From: Verpa conica
Lineage: Eukaryota > Ascomycota > Pezizomycetes > Pezizales > Morchellaceae
Direction of reading: 5' to 3'
Length of the DNA: 64,000 bases
NCBI GenBank assembly: GCA_033030425.1
Contig: JAUFSD010000001.1
Location: 744,001 to 808,000 of the forward strand
This document shows, one piece after another, positions 22,459 to 35,268 of the stretch. The notes beneath the pieces are model-generated. The model was not told the DNA's origin and made no database searches. It saw only the letters and a program-made list of their open reading frames with translations. Both the position numbers and the translations under genes were made by a program. Every line of letters begins with the position of its first letter. The first letter of the stretch is position 1.

Positions 22459-25068
22459 ATGGCGGCTACTCCTGCTACTACGGCAAGGGAATCCGCCCCG
22501 ACGGAAGTCCGGAGAAGGATATCAAAGATCGGTTCTATCGGTTCAACCCGCGACGTAGCCGAGGAGAGGCCGCCGGTGAATAAGAAAGTGAAATTGGCGT
22601 CTCCGGTGACTGAGCGCAGCGGCGAAGAGGAACCGCTGTTTACCGGGGATTGGAGAGGGGGCTCTGGAGAGAGGGTGGTACCTGCTGCTGCTATTGCAAA
22701 TACTAATGGGAAGGCGACACAGACTACGGCACAACGATACCTAGGTACATATAATTCTTTTGCTTGCCTGATATTCGTTCTAGTATTGGGGGGGTGGGGG
22801 AATATATTGCATTTTTTATATTTCTGAAAAAAACAAATTTTATTCTCCCTCCTCCTCCATCATCTTGCGCCTTGTTCTTACCTATATTTTGTTGCTGGTC
22901 AGAGTTGATTTAGAGTTTTTTTGGGTGCTGGCTAACCCCCACATGGTAAAAAAAAAACAAGATCCCGCCAATCTCCAGAACCTTCGCGAGACCATCTCTC
23001 AACAATTCGACATCGAAATCCTCCTAAAGCACCGGGAACTAGGTCTCATTGAGCAAGAAATTGCCAAAACCCAGATCTGCATTGAGCAGCTCCGGCGCTG
23101 TACTCTAAAGCCCTACCAGTCCCCTGAGATATCACTCGAGCCCTACACTCCCGACGCAAGGCAGCTTGAGAATGGACCCCCTGATTATGCACCCCCTCAT
23201 TGGAGCATTGTTAACGGTCCCTATACCCGCCATTACCAGCAATGGCTATTACAGGATCCAATATTTGACGGATATGGACCTGAAGGACCGCCAGGGGTAC
23301 ATGGGGGAAAAGGCACTAGGAGTCAAAAGACCCTTGAGCAGACCCAGACATACACTGTAAGCGGGAGACCACAAAGGCAAAGCGTGGTGAAGGTACAACA
23401 AAGGGGGGGCACAGGTATGCAGCAGTGTATTTTCAGAAAGAACGATGGCACTACTGTCAGGTATGTTTTCTTTTTTCTGCGATCATCATTTTTTCCCATT
23501 TTCCTTTTTCAGCCGGAAATTACCGATCTACTCCAAAAAAAAAATAGTTTTACAAAATTTTTTCATGAAACTGATTCGTGGTCTCATGTGAAAAATAAAG
23601 ACTGGAATGCCTTGACTGTAAACGAAGTGATTTTAGCTCTGCTCAGGGTTTTATAAACCATTGCCGCATCGCACACCAGCGTGAATATGCATCTCACGAA
23701 GCAGCAGCGCAGGCATGTGGACAGCCAGTAGAAGAAACAGATGAGGGCTTCGCATCATACCCGAGAAATCCTGTTGATCCACCATCAAGGAATACCCGTC
23801 AGACACAACAGCAGACCACTTCCCCTCAGACATCTTACACCCCCGCACCCCGGGGTAGCGTCTCTGGCCCTTCGGGAATGCTTATTGCCACCCCACTGGT
23901 TCCAAAGGCTACTCAGCCGCCCAAGAATAAAACAACAGCAACGCAGAGGAAAAGTGGGAACCGTAGGACGAGGGCAGCTATGACAACACCACAAAGACCA
24001 ACAGATCAAGGGTTTAGGAGACCACCAACACCGCCAACTGATGCAACAACATTCAAGACGCCGCATCTGGAGGGACTGTTGAAAAGAAAAAAAATCGAGG
24101 TTGATTTAGCGAAGATGGTGAAGGAGGTGAAGGGGCAGAGAATCAACTGGGATGATGCAGAAGCCTATTCTGAAGAGGATGGGGAGTCAGATGAATCTGA
24201 GAGAAGCTCGTTATCATCAGGTAGGGATACGGATGGGGATACTGTTATGACTGATAGCCTCGGGGATAATAAAAGAGAAAAGGAAATGAAACGAGCGGGA
24301 GCTGAGGAGCAGAATAAGAACTTTATGGCTAGACATGAAAGTTTGGGTGTTCCAGTTACGACGTCGGGGCGAAGTGTGTCAAGGGCTTCACCGACTTCAT
24401 TCAGTATCCCACTACCATCACCACCGGCACTAGGGACAACTCAGTCCAAAGAGCTAAACAAGAAAATCGCTCATCCAAAGAAGGCGTCCATAATGATGCA
24501 AGACTCAAGCACTATTAAGAATAATAGATCATCGTTCAGTATGGGCATGGATGGAAGCTACGATTACGATGCATCGTCTAGCGACGATGAAGACGGATAT
24601 AAGAGTGATGCAGATGCCCATGAAGATGTTGAGATGGAAGTTGAGAGCGCGATGAGCCATAGTAGCGCTGAGGATCACCCATCTATCCATACTACTGGCT
24701 TTGGACTACGTACTCCCACTCTAGTGGGGAGTCTAGGCCACTCTTCAAGTCCACAAAGCCCTCAGCCTACCGCTAATCAACCGGCTGCCATGGCTCCTAT
24801 TAGCCCTGCTCTTTCGATTACCACCGAGGATATTGAGAAGGATATGGCGACTCCAGCTAGGCCTAAGATTGAGCAGACGCCTGCTCCGATATTGACACCG
24901 ATCTCTCCTGTAGCGGCAAGTTTATCGAAACAGGTTCGCTTTGTCATGCCGAATTCTAAGAATGGGATGAGAAAAAACCCTAGTGGAGTCTTAGAGACTG
25001 GTCTTGCCAAGATGAAGTTTGGGAATACGAGAAAAAGTGGTGTATTTGGCCCTCAAGAAGGACGGTAG
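22459..25068 (+). CDS. AHC1-type C2H2 zinc-finger protein (ADA HAT complex component-like)
   Basis: Exons 22459-22744, 22962-23460 and 23601-25068 give 750 residues. The signature segment, about residues 263-285, reads CLDCKRSDFSSAQ then GFINHCRIAH, a C-x2-C-x13-H-x4-H finger matching the zinc finger of yeast Ahc1 and its filamentous-fungal relatives. Ahc1 holds the ADA histone acetyltransferase complex together, so a chromatin role is inferred. A coiled-coil-like N-terminal stretch (LRETISQQFDIEILLKHREL) precedes the finger. The long C-terminus is disordered, Ser/Thr/Pro-rich with acidic patches (SSSDDEDGYKSDADAHEDVE). The branch site GCTAAC before exon 2 and the split Arg codon before the finger support the intron choices; ignoring the second intron would destroy the finger. 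Confidence 0.78.
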
Positions 25069-25814
25069 ATGGAAGATTGGTTAGAAAGGGTTCTACTCGT
25101 AGCTTTTGCTTACTAGCTTGATTCTGAGGGTTTCCTCCTCTCCTATGCTTCTCATTTAGCTCTAGGCTGATATATTTCTATTCTACTATGCTATATATTT
25201 ATTACTCGTGTTAGAAAATCGATATGTATATCTCTTTTTAGTCTGTCCCTCCGTCCACTTTAAATTCTTCAAAAGTCTCTTGCGTTATCCTTTTGTAGAG
25301 TTTTTTTATGCTTTGTTTGGGGGGGGGGGGGGGTTCACAGCGAGCGCAAATGTTTGTCAATGATGTCTAGTGCATGTGAGATATGTGGGATAAATTCCTC
25401 ATGGCCTTGAACACAGTATTCTGCGACGGGATGATATTGTGTACGTTCGCTTTAAATACGAGCTGCATACTCTAGTACTTGATTGGTACTGCTTCCCCAT
25501 AGAACTCATCACCCTAGAGATATCTTTACTGTGTGATGCCAACGTTTGAAATAGCCGTATCCCCACTTTTGTACTATATGTAGAAATACTTCAGCCTTTG
25601 ACCTCTTGTCGTGTGGTTAATTTCCTTACACATCCCCATAACCAGAGTGATAGTGAGGTGGGTGAATCCAACTCACGTGATCTTCATGCAGCAACTCGAT
25701 CGTTACACGGAGGCATAAGCCACTTGGTCTAACATTCAGTTTAACGTTGTCCCCTCTGTCAACCTCAAAGCCTACAGTACAACCCCACACACATCAACGG
25801 AGTAAGAGCATAAT
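25069..25814. other. Spacer with 15-bp G run
   Basis: 746 bp. A homopolymer of 15 G lies at 25319-25333. The last 200 bp form the probable promoter of the SCY1-like gene. No gene seen. Confidence 0.4.
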
Positions 25815-28704
25815 ATGGAATTCCTAAAATCTGCCATCGGTTCTGCGATATCCAAGGCCCCGCCATTTCCTTACACTTTTGGCGATAGGGTTGATGTTGA
25901 TAGTTCGGTTTGGTCGCTATTTAATGGAACGAAGAAGGTACGTCTTCGTGTCGAGGTCATAGTTTTTTCTAGATCTCTCGCACTAAATTTATCTAGGAAG
26001 ACGGGTCGAACTGCAGTATCTTCTCGTTCGAGGTGAACGATTCTACAAGGAGCAGACTACCACTGGCGAAGAATGCAGTTCGGAAGCTGAGAACTCTACG
26101 CCATCCAGGAGTCGTTAAGGTTGTCGAGACTGTCGAGACAGATACATATATTTATATCGCTACGGAGAGGGTTACGCCTTTGAGTTGGCATGTTAAGAGA
26201 GATTCTTTGAATACAGAGACTATTAAGTGGGGGCTTTATAGTACCGCTGTAAGCTCGCATTTACACCTGTAATGAGTGCCTTTTATTGTTGGGAAGAGCT
26301 TAAAAAGCTGATTTCAAGAGGTGAGAGGTGGTAGATTACATTGAAATTTATTAACGAGGAGGCTGCATCTGTTCATGGGAATGTTCGGGTGTCTTCGGTA
26401 TTCACAACTGAGAGTGGAGAGTGGAAACTGGCAGGGTTCGAGGTCCTTAGCTCAATGAAGGACGATGACCCAGTTATCTATGTAGGCACCCTCCTAAGAA
26501 CTTGGAGTTTTATTCTAGCGGTGAGGGAGGCTAATTCTGGGTAGAAATTTGGAGGCTTATTACCAGACTCGGGTAGATATGCTGCTCCAGAGGTTTTAAA
26601 AGGTGGTTGGGATGCCTTGAAGAAGTAAGTACTTACTGATAGCTTGGCCTGATAATATGATGAAGTGGTTACTTAATCATTTTATAGTCAGGCAGCCAAT
26701 GCTATAGATTCTTGGAACTTCGGAACCCTGGTCTACGAAGTTTTTAACGCTGGCGCGTTCACCAATAGTGAACAACTCATATCAGCAAAAAAGATTCCAC
26801 AGAATATGGTTATACCATATAAACGTCTAATCCAGCAAAACCCAAAGACCAGGCTTTCTATAGCCCACTTCCTAGAGCAAGGGAAAAGGAGTAGAGGATT
26901 CTTTGACACCCCATTGATTCACGTAGCGGAATTTGTTGAGAATATGGGTGTGAAAACACAAACTGAAAGAGAAGATTTCTTGGAAATACTAGAAGATACT
27001 GGTGATCAATTTCCAGATGATTTTTTCAAGATGAAGATTTTACCCGAGTTACTAAAGAGCGTAGAATTCGGTGGAGGTGAGAATACTTGTATCATTATTT
27101 TAGTAATTATAGGTAACTAATGCAATTTTATAGGTGGCCCGAAGGTATTCTCAGTAGTTCTGAAGATAGGAGATAAATTATCAGAAGAGGAATGGGAATC
27201 AGCAATCACTCCTTGTATCGTCAGGCTTTTTTCAGTACCGGACAGGGCAACAAGAGTATTCTTACTAGATAATCTTCCGAAAATGATTGATCATCTATCA
27301 AATAAAATCGTCAATGAAAAAATTTTCCCAGAAATGCTGACAGGATTCTTGGATGTTGCTCCGATTGTCAGGGAGCAGTCTGTCAAAGCAGTCCTCACAG
27401 TAGTCTCAAAGGTACGGGGCCAAACCGTACTTTAATAGACCACATTTTTATTAGATTCTCACTAACTATATCGTATGTAGCTTTCGGATCGTAACATCAA
27501 CGGAGACCTACTAAAGTATCTCGCAAAGACGCAAAACGACGAACAACCTGGAATTAGAACTAACACTACCATCTGCTTGGGCAAGATTGCTAAAAATCTC
27601 GGGTTAAATGTGAGGCTTTCCCTTATCTGCTTTTCTGAGTGGTTACATACTAAGTAAAATCTGGATAGACAAGAAGTAAAGTGCTGACGGCAGCATTCAC
27701 GCGAGCCCTTAGAGATCCTTTTGTGCATGCACGTAATGCAGCACTAATGGCATTATCTGCTACGGTTGACGTATTTGATGAAAATGATTGCGCCTCAAGA
27801 ATGGTTCCCGCAATATCACCATCGCTTGTTGACAAGGAGAAGTAAGTTATTTGCGTATAGTTGCTCTATGCTTGAATAAACTAATAATTGTGCGCCCTAT
27901 AGAGTTGTCAGAATACAAGCAGCTAAAACTCTTGAAACATATCTCCAACGAATCAAAACCTTAACAGTAAATTACCCGGAAACGGTTATCCTGTCCCCAA
28001 CTACCACCTCCGGGGCAGCTACTCCGCGCATGGGGACAACGCAAGGCGATAATTCATCGTGGGCTGGTTGGGCTATCAGTAGTTTTACAAATAAATTAAA
28101 CACGGCTAGTGGGGAGATCGAAAGAGCCCAATCACCAGCTATTACCAATAGCAACGATACAAGGCCTACATCAGTACCGGCCATTTCATCTTCTCGACAA
28201 AACACATTAGTACAATCAAAGACGACATCTGCATCAACATTCAACCGGACGGCTGTCACTTCAACCCCACCCAAGTCAACCTTCCTCAATGATGCTGACA
28301 ACGGGGATAACGATCCAGAGGCCTGGGGCGACCTAGAAGAAGATAATTTCTTTGATGCACCGGAGCCAGATAAACCAAAATCGGTGCCCATGACTAACAC
28401 TAGATCTGTTTGGGACTACGATGATACAGAACCGGATATAACTGCAATGATGAGTAAATCCAAAGCACCGCTTCCAAGGGGGCTCGCCAAGAAGAATACC
28501 GCTGCTCCACGGGTAGGACTCGGCTCAGCGTTTTCGAGTGGAAAAGGAAATATTGTAGCCACCAGACAGCCCATCAAGATAGGCGGCCCTATGAAGCCGG
28601 TTGTTGGCGGGGCTATAGCGAAGAGGAAAACAGAAGCCAAGAAAGCGGAAGATCCGTGGGGTAATGGTGATGATGATGACTGGGGGGATGCGTGGGACAA
28701 ATAG
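25815..28704 (+). CDS. CEX1: SCY1-like pseudokinase (Cex1/SCYL1), HEAT-repeat protein
   Basis: Cytoplasmic factor of the Cex1/SCYL1 family, linked to nuclear tRNA export and COPI traffic. Nine exons (25815-25937, 25997-26248, 26335-26481, 26545-26624, 26688-27076, 27134-27411, 27481-27609, 27669-27841, 27903-28704) give 790 residues. The N-terminal 300 residues form a kinase fold lacking catalytic motifs: the HRD loop is replaced by VHGNVRVSSVF and DFG by LAGFE, as usual in SCYL proteins. HEAT-type repeats follow (about 330-590; LPEMLTGFL-like and VREQSVKAVLTVVSKL, RDPFVHARNAALMALSA). The tail is disordered and ends in acidic-tryptophan repeats EDPWGNGDDDDWGDAWD, typical of the C-terminal COPI-binding end. 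All joints keep frame. Confidence 0.92.
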
Positions 28705-29275
28705 CTTGAATCTTAAAATGGTAGAATATATTAGAATAGCCTATCTTACATGTGCTATACCAATGGCAAGAGGTTTGTGTAATATGCTTGATATTTTATA
28801 AAATTAATTAGGAGGGTTTCTTTTGATGAATATAGATTGGCATTAGGCATAATGTCTATTGTTATATTTCTATTAGAACCGGTAATGAAGTTCCACTGGA
28901 TTTCATCTCATGTTATTGATGGGGTTAAGAGTTATTAGGCTAGTATTTTTTTGTCTCTAGGCACTCTTAATTCGGATGTTATAGGGGTAGGGAGTTTTAT
29001 TTCCATATCTTGGTGCTGATAGCTATTACAAAAGAATGTAGATTAATATCCGTAGCCTACCTAAAATAATTTTATAAAACCATTCTGCTCTCTCTACATA
29101 GAATTTGAACGGATAGGAAAACGCGAAAGCGAGACATGTGAATGTAGGCACTTAAAGGAGACTGTGAAGCAGACCATCGCTGATTGTCCTATGGTATAGG
29201 GAAGAAGCATTCTGGGGCGAGTTGGGAGAACCACTCTCGTTAGAATACGCTCTCTACCCAACTAAGAAATAATAC
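28705..29275. other. 3' flank of CEX1
   Basis: AT-rich; 3' UTR and terminator of the pseudokinase gene are expected here. No open frame of interest. Confidence 0.35.
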
Positions 29276-29426
29276 TGAAGAGGAGAGGAGAAACAGAGGA
29301 AAGAGAATTGAAGAGAGAGGCAGAGTAGAAGAAGAATGAGGGGAGGACTATGGGAAGACATGAGTGAGGGGGAAGACGGGGATGAGTAGAAAGGGGAAGC
29401 GGAGACTTGGATGATAGAAAGGACGT
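29276..29426 (+). repeat. Polypurine tract (about 150 bp)
   Basis: Almost uninterrupted A/G sequence with GAAGAGGAGAGG and GAAGAAGAATGAGG motifs. On the other strand it is a polypyrimidine run of the sort found in fungal promoters, but no minus-strand gene is visible beneath it. It may be simple-sequence expansion. Confidence 0.6.
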
Positions 29427-29552
29427 GTTTATATCTGATTTAAGTTACTTTTGTATTCTACTACTTTTGACTTTTATTTTCAGCTCACTATTATTTATTG
29501 TTATTTCTATCTATTTCTTTTGTTTTTTTTAGGATTGTTGAATACTATAGTA

Positions 29553-29898
29553 TTGAAGCGTAGATCGGTCAAAAGTTTGTTTACCACTGGCGGTAAATTA
29601 AAACCCAGCGGTGGCAAATTAAAGTATAAAAACGCTAGATTCCAGCGCTTGTGCGTGCTATTTTCACTGAGTCCAGCACCTTGTACTTGAGTCAAAACTA
29701 ATTTATTGAGACAGGTGTTGAGACAGGTGCTTAGACATTAGTGATCCTCTCTAGTGGCTTAGTGACTTTGCCACCTAATTGAATTAACTAGTGCTAGTTA
29801 GGAGTGTTTGACTTAAGTACAAGGTGTTGGAATCTAGCATTTTTGTACTTTAATTTACCACTGGTGGGAAAAATACTTTTGACCGATTTACGCTTCCA
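29553..29898. mobile_element. 346-bp TA-flanked MITE with long inverted repeats
   Basis: The left end TTGAAGCGTAGATCGGTC (29553-) and the right end read inward (TGGAAGCGTAAATCGGTC from 29898) are inverted copies; similarity extends more than 100 bp inward (CAAAAGT, ACCACTGG/CCAGTGGT, GCTAGATTCCA, CCTTGTACTT), so nearly the whole element folds on itself. TA dinucleotides flank both ends (29551-29552, 29899-29900). No coding capacity. Confidence 0.86.
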
Positions 29899-29900
29899 TA

Positions 29901-30723
29901 ATTCTCCGCATAAACTTTACCCTACCTCTAAAGAGACTAGAGAAAATTTATATCAATGACAAAGGACTAGCTACAGTCAGTATGCAAAATCTTTCGTGAT
30001 GAGACAAGTCTCAAATGGCAAAATTTGTCTCAGCAAAAAACTCGGTAATATTGACTTAGCTTAAAAAATTCACTGAAAAGCAGGCGCCAGGACTATAATT
30101 GGTATTTCAGATAGATGAGATATTAGAGAATCAAATATAGTTTAAACTAGATAGTTATCCTTTTGGACTTTGATAAACATGACCCTGTGAGTTTTTTGGA
30201 CCACCTGAGACCTGTTCTATCACTTACTAACTATACACATCGAGTGATATATTATGAAGAAATGTTATAAATAACGTAGGACTGGTATTAAATGTTCTAA
30301 GAAACTATATAACTGGATAATAATAACACTCAATTGACATACCGTTCTAACCTCCTATCCCTATACTCCTAGTGAACCCTTATAAAAATGGAGAAAAAAA
30401 TACATTTACCATAAATAATTACAAACAAGAGAAAGTACGAAAGGAAGTGCGAAGACAACCTACAGGGATTTGATTTCACAGCTAATATCAGAAGAGGTGG
30501 GAAATCAAACCTCTTAAAAAAAACCAAACACGCCCGCTAACAACGAAAAAAGACCGAATTCCCCATTTCATAGTACATATTTAATGATACAGATGTCATT
30601 ATTCAGAAACAAGGGGAAAGAAAGAACTAAGAAACAGGCATGGTACAGGTGGTTAATTCGTGCAGGCAGCGGCGATCACAGGAACCGGGAAATTCTCCAA
30701 AAGAAACAAAGATCGACCATACA
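29901..30723. other. AT-rich spacer 3' of shugoshin
   Basis: Contains the probable 3' UTR of the minus-strand shugoshin gene near 30480-30723. Otherwise nothing recognised. Confidence 0.35.
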
Positions 30724-33214
30724 TTAAAGCATCATGCTTCTCCTTCTGCTTGCTATCCCAGTTGCAATTGCAGGTTGGTTATCCTCAACCTCAGTCTCGT
30801 CACCGCCGGCTGAGTGTAGGTTATTAGTGCTTTTTGCACTTCGTACACCACCTCCTAGGGTAGTCCTCCGGGAACATTGTACAGCCTCATTTAATGCCAA
30901 TGATGCCTCCCCCAATACGTCCATGTGTGAAGATGGTGGTAGATGTATATGAATCGAGTTCTTTCTCCTAGAGCTTGTGCCTTCAGTGCGGTTGTGTGAT
31001 TGAGCTTCCTCACCGCCGTAGGTGCTTTCTGGATCAAATGATACTGTTTTCCGTCTTAATTCAATTGTGGCTGTGGTTTGCGATCTTTCTGTTGTTGCCT
31101 CGTTTTCAAGATCCATTAACGTTCCCTGGTGAAGATTACTTGACCTCCTCTTTCTATGTGTCATGACAGTTGCCGGTAGCTCCATTTCTCCATCATTTTC
31201 TCGGCTTAATCTCTTTTCTAGAAGTCCACCTATCCCGATCTCTCTAGTTTTTCTAGGCTCTTCTACCACATCGACAGCCAAAGTTGTTGCGTGGGGCAAT
31301 GTCGGTAGTTCTAACCATTGATTACCAAAGATATTTTCCCTATCACAAAACCCCTCCTGCTTAATCAACTCCTCAGAGCTGTGCTTATTCTTCAGTCGGC
31401 CCCCAGCAGTAGATCGTCTAGAAGTTTTTCCCTCGCCCTTGACTCCTTCATTAGGTTTATCCTCTCTCCTCATCTTATCTCTCAGATTTGGCAGGGCATA
31501 GTTGACGTTATTAGCCTTTGATCTCCTCGAAGGTCTTCCTGTACTAGCTGCCGGTTCTGCATCTGGCAGGATTTCTGTAATGTTGGACTCGCGGTAGGCC
31601 TTCATCTTCGGCGGCGGCGGAAGCTCGGTCTTATCTAGCTTCTCGATGTCCCTCTCTTTGGGAAGAGCAGCTTTGATGGCGGCCTGCTTCAAAGGTGAAT
31701 TGGATGGATCCGCGTTCGTGCTTTCTGCTAAAACATCAGAAAAACCTATCTGCTTATAACGCGGGGGAGTGAAGAGGAATAAGAACTTACTGGGGCCCAA
31801 TGCCCTTCGGCCAATTGTGGAAGTGGCGCTTGAAATTACAGTCTCTCTTGGAGGGACATGATCCTTCTTTTCGATAAGATTCATTTTTACAGCTCGTTTC
31901 CCGGTCTCGGCTATTTTCTCGGTTTCATCCACCTCATCTTCATTTATTGGTTTCGTGTCGTACCCTGATCCATTGAGCGTAACTGTAGATAAAATTGGCT
32001 TTTCCATCTCTACTTGTTGTCTTGTCGAGGTTCCTTGATGAAGTTTGGTAAATTTAAATTCGGGGTCTAAGGGAGCTTGAGTATCTTGTGTTTTGTCTCT
32101 TTCTTCGTATCTCCTCCTCTTTGGCCTCTCTAGATGTGTGCTGCTATCCACTGCAGGCTGAGTCTTTGGTGGAGCAGCTGGCCTAGAGATTTCTAAGTCA
32201 ATTGGGCGAGAGCTATCTCTTCTTCGCCTTGGGCGAATATCAAGCATGCTAGAAGTAGGTGGTTTGAGATCTTCATCTGATCCTGCGTCATCCGCTCGTG
32301 GTGGTAGCAATGTTATTTCTTCAAAGCTATAGTTTAAATCAGAAAGTCAGCAATCAAATATATACTAAGATATCAAGACTCAAAGGAGAGGCAGGTAGTA
32401 TTTACTTAATGCTACTTCTCCGGGACTCACTACCAAGGCTAGTTCGCCGAGGTTCCTCAGCATTAAGACTGCTTCGTCGAGACCGAGAGTCTTCTGAGAT
32501 TGCTGGCAAATTATCCTCGGTTCCCATAACCTCACTAAAACTAAGACCTCTCCTCCATGTCCTTTGCTCTGGAGACACGATGTATGCTTTCTGTTTTGGT
32601 TGTGGCTTTGCTATAATCGACGCATATCCCGAGTTAGTACCCCGTATTGTCGCGACACCTAAATCTCTAATATGAGTAGTACTAGGGAATGGTATTTACC
32701 TTTTGGCGATAAAGAAAGGGCTTTCCCGAGACTTGTTAGGAGTTCCTGCATCTCGGCTACCTTGCCTTCTAGTTGCGTCTTTGCAGCTTCGACATTCTCG
32801 GCAACGGCCTTACTCCGTTCACGTCTGTCTAGTGATGCTTGCAACTTGATGACCTGCTCTCGAAGGTCAATGTTCTCGGTGAGTAGCCGAGTGGTTTCAG
32901 TCTCGAGGCTGCGAATCCTAATGGATTGTGTAGAGTTGACCCTGTATATAACCAAGCAAAACCCTGGTCAACCCCAAAAGCATGAAACCGGTATTCAAAG
33001 TGTCCTTGAGTAACAAACCTGGCGATTTCACGATTCTGACGGATATATCTTTTCTTGACTATAGTTGTTTGTTAGCGTGTTCCGCCTAGTAAGATGCATC
33101 TATTGGAACAAAAACAAACAAATTCGATAAACAAGATAAGGAGGGGAGGTGAAACAGCGTACCGGCTTCAAAGGATTCTTGCCCTGGTTGGGGCGGATCG
33201 TTTAGTCTAGCCAT
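30724..33214 (-). CDS. SGO1: Shugoshin (centromeric cohesin protector)
   Basis: Guards centromeric cohesin and helps load the chromosomal passenger complex. Six exons on the minus strand (33214-33163, 33058-33019, 32941-32700, 32610-32406, 32326-31791, 31727-30724) give 692 residues. Residues 18-110 carry the conserved N-terminal coiled coil: KKRYIRQNREIARVNSTQSI, RIRSLETETTRLL, ENIDLREQVIKLQASL, the homodimer and PP2A-binding region. The basic SGO motif appears near residues 420-445 as PSRRSKANNVNYALPNLRDK then MRRE, which binds phospho-H2A in other species. The middle is Ser/Arg-rich. The 63-bp intron at 31728-31790 has no effect on frame, so an unspliced form would add 21 residues. It faces DAD2 head to head. 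Confidence 0.93.
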
Positions 33215-33601
33215 ACACTCTGCAGGTGTAAATATCCGGCACAGATGGACTATTGTATAGCTGGGGGGGAAACAAAGAAGTCTTGGTCACGGGAGGGGGG
33301 GGGGGTTAGTTATCTCGAGGAGTGGTGGGAGATTTGATGTTGAGGAGCATTAAAGAAAGGCGTCTATTGACATTTCACCTAACTCGGACAAGTGTAAGGT
33401 CTGGGTGTGTTCAAGCCGCTGCGAAGTACGCGACGCGTTGAGTCCATGGCAACCATCTGCCCCACCTCATCTCTGATGGTAGGTAGAGAACCCTCCACAA
33501 CTCCACCTAGATCTAAGGCTAGAATAACCCCGCAATTAATCCAGTAGATAATATAAGGAACAGAATTCTTATAACCAGCCTCAAATTGGTTGCTAGTATC
33601 A
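33215..33601. promoter_or_regulatory. Shared SGO1/DAD2 promoter with ACGCGT box
   Basis: 387 bp between two divergent kinetochore/centromere genes. The overlapping sequence ACGCGACGCGT (33428-33438) contains a perfect MluI cell-cycle box, ACGCGT, which is palindromic and so could serve both directions; MBF binds it to drive G1/S genes in yeasts. A G run lies at 33294-33304. Confidence 0.62.
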
Positions 33602-34154
33602 ATGTCGAACTACCCGAATCGCTACTCTCAGCATTTTCGTCAACCCTCTGCTTCCTCAGTGTCTCAGTCCCCCGCCCTGGTGGCTCGAATAAACGAAAAG
33701 AAGCAGGAGCTCGAGAGCCTGGTGGCCCTACGGGATCTATCAGCTGGGCTGGCAAAACAAATGGAACAGCTGGAGGGAAAACTAGCGACGTTGACAGATG
33801 GGACTGAGGGTACTTATTTACCCAGCCCAATATAGCTACTACTAGAGTCATTCCAGACTGATGTGCACATGTCTATAGCTGTTGCTGCGGTATTATCAAA
33901 TTGGCACAACGTGCTCCGGGCGATTGCTATGGCTTCTTGTAGTACTCGATCTTAGATTATATCACAAGCTTGATACTGACATAATCACAGCAAAAATACC
34001 CCAACAAGAAGAAGCTGAGGAAGACAACCCATTTGCGCCAAAACAAAAACAGGAAAACCAGGAGGAATATAACGGCATAAGGCGAGATGAGAATGGTGTT
34101 CCAATGCCGCAGACTTTAGTCAGAATACCAGTGCTGCCGCAGAACCAGAAGTGA
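33602..34154 (+). CDS. DAD2: DASH/DAM1 complex subunit Dad2
   Basis: Fungal-specific outer-kinetochore protein of the microtubule-ring DASH complex. Exons 33602-33809, 33879-33938 and 33991-34154 give 143 residues. Hallmark segments are HFRQPSASSVSQSPALVARI, NEKKQELESL, RDLSAGLAKQME and AVAAVLSNWHNVLRAIAMAS, followed by KIP and a C-terminal PQTLVRIPVLP motif. The start ATG at 33602 gives MSNYPNRYSQ, as in homologues. The N-terminal half is coiled coil. Divergent transcription with shugoshin is noted above. Confidence 0.94.
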
Positions 34155-35268
34155 TCTAGGAATGGGGTTATAGGTGTAATAAGGCGATGAATATTAGTTA
34201 TGGGGGTTATTTCATAGGAGGATTTCTCAGAGGAAGCATCGGGTTTGGACTATGGAGTATACTGTAGATTTAGCGTACGCTTTTGCCGATAAAGAGATTG
34301 AACTATATTGAGCTTACTCGAAGATAGTAAACCACCCACCTAAGGAAACCCTTATTTAATGCAAGCACAATCCTGCGTATTTTTTGCGGGGCGGGGATGG
34401 GGCCTGTAATAAAGTTAAATATACAGTTGCCTCAAAACCCCCAAATGAGGACCCTTTCAAGGCTACGTATTACACTTATACGAGGTTTCTTTGGTCTCTC
34501 CTTTATAATGTTTCCTCATAGGAAGTATCTTCATAGGTATTTACCTCCTATTCCAATGCCCTCAAAAAAAGTAACAAACTGCTGTGAAAAAGTCCAACTT
34601 ATAAATTCCCGACTACTATCAAACCCTAGCGACAAAAGTTCTTCATGAGTAAAGTGTCCCTTAGCCATTTCCAAGCCACTTTAATATAAATACAAATATT
34701 CATCACTCTCCAGTAAATATAAAATAGAAGAGATAAATTCTAAGACCTAAGACTCTATGAAACACAAGTAAAAGGCCTTAGGGAAGGCTTCAAAGGTTAT
34801 AATTCTACCTCATAGCCACCTGACAGTGGACATGAAGTGCTTCCGGGATGAATGCATGTAGTATTATCGATGAAAACAGTGAGATTTCCTCACTTATAAA
34901 TACAGCTACTCTTAGGAATACTCGTAGGTCCGTAGAGATGATGAAAACTTCATGTAAGGGTCCTATCATTACACCACACAAGGGATCATAAATCATCACT
35001 CGCAGTGTCTACTAAATCCAGACATCAGTAGTAAAGAGTGAAATAACAATAAGAGCTTTAGTAATCCCAGAAATCACAGGCCAAACCCATGGAGTCGCCA
35101 AGCCACGTGGAAATCGCACTGTTCGCAGCGGGATCACCTGCATAGTATAACTGTGGCTGATGACATCAGACAGAGACCCTGTCTGTACCCCACATTCCAT
35201 TTTATTAAAAACTTCCCCCCTTCCCCTCCACCGCCTATAAATCAGAGCCCTAACCACATCTTAAGACA
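34155..35268. other. Spacer and PITHD1 promoter
   Basis: 1.1 kb of mostly AT-rich sequence. The last 100 bp (35200-35268) are pyrimidine-rich and precede the next gene. Nothing else recognised. Confidence 0.35.
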
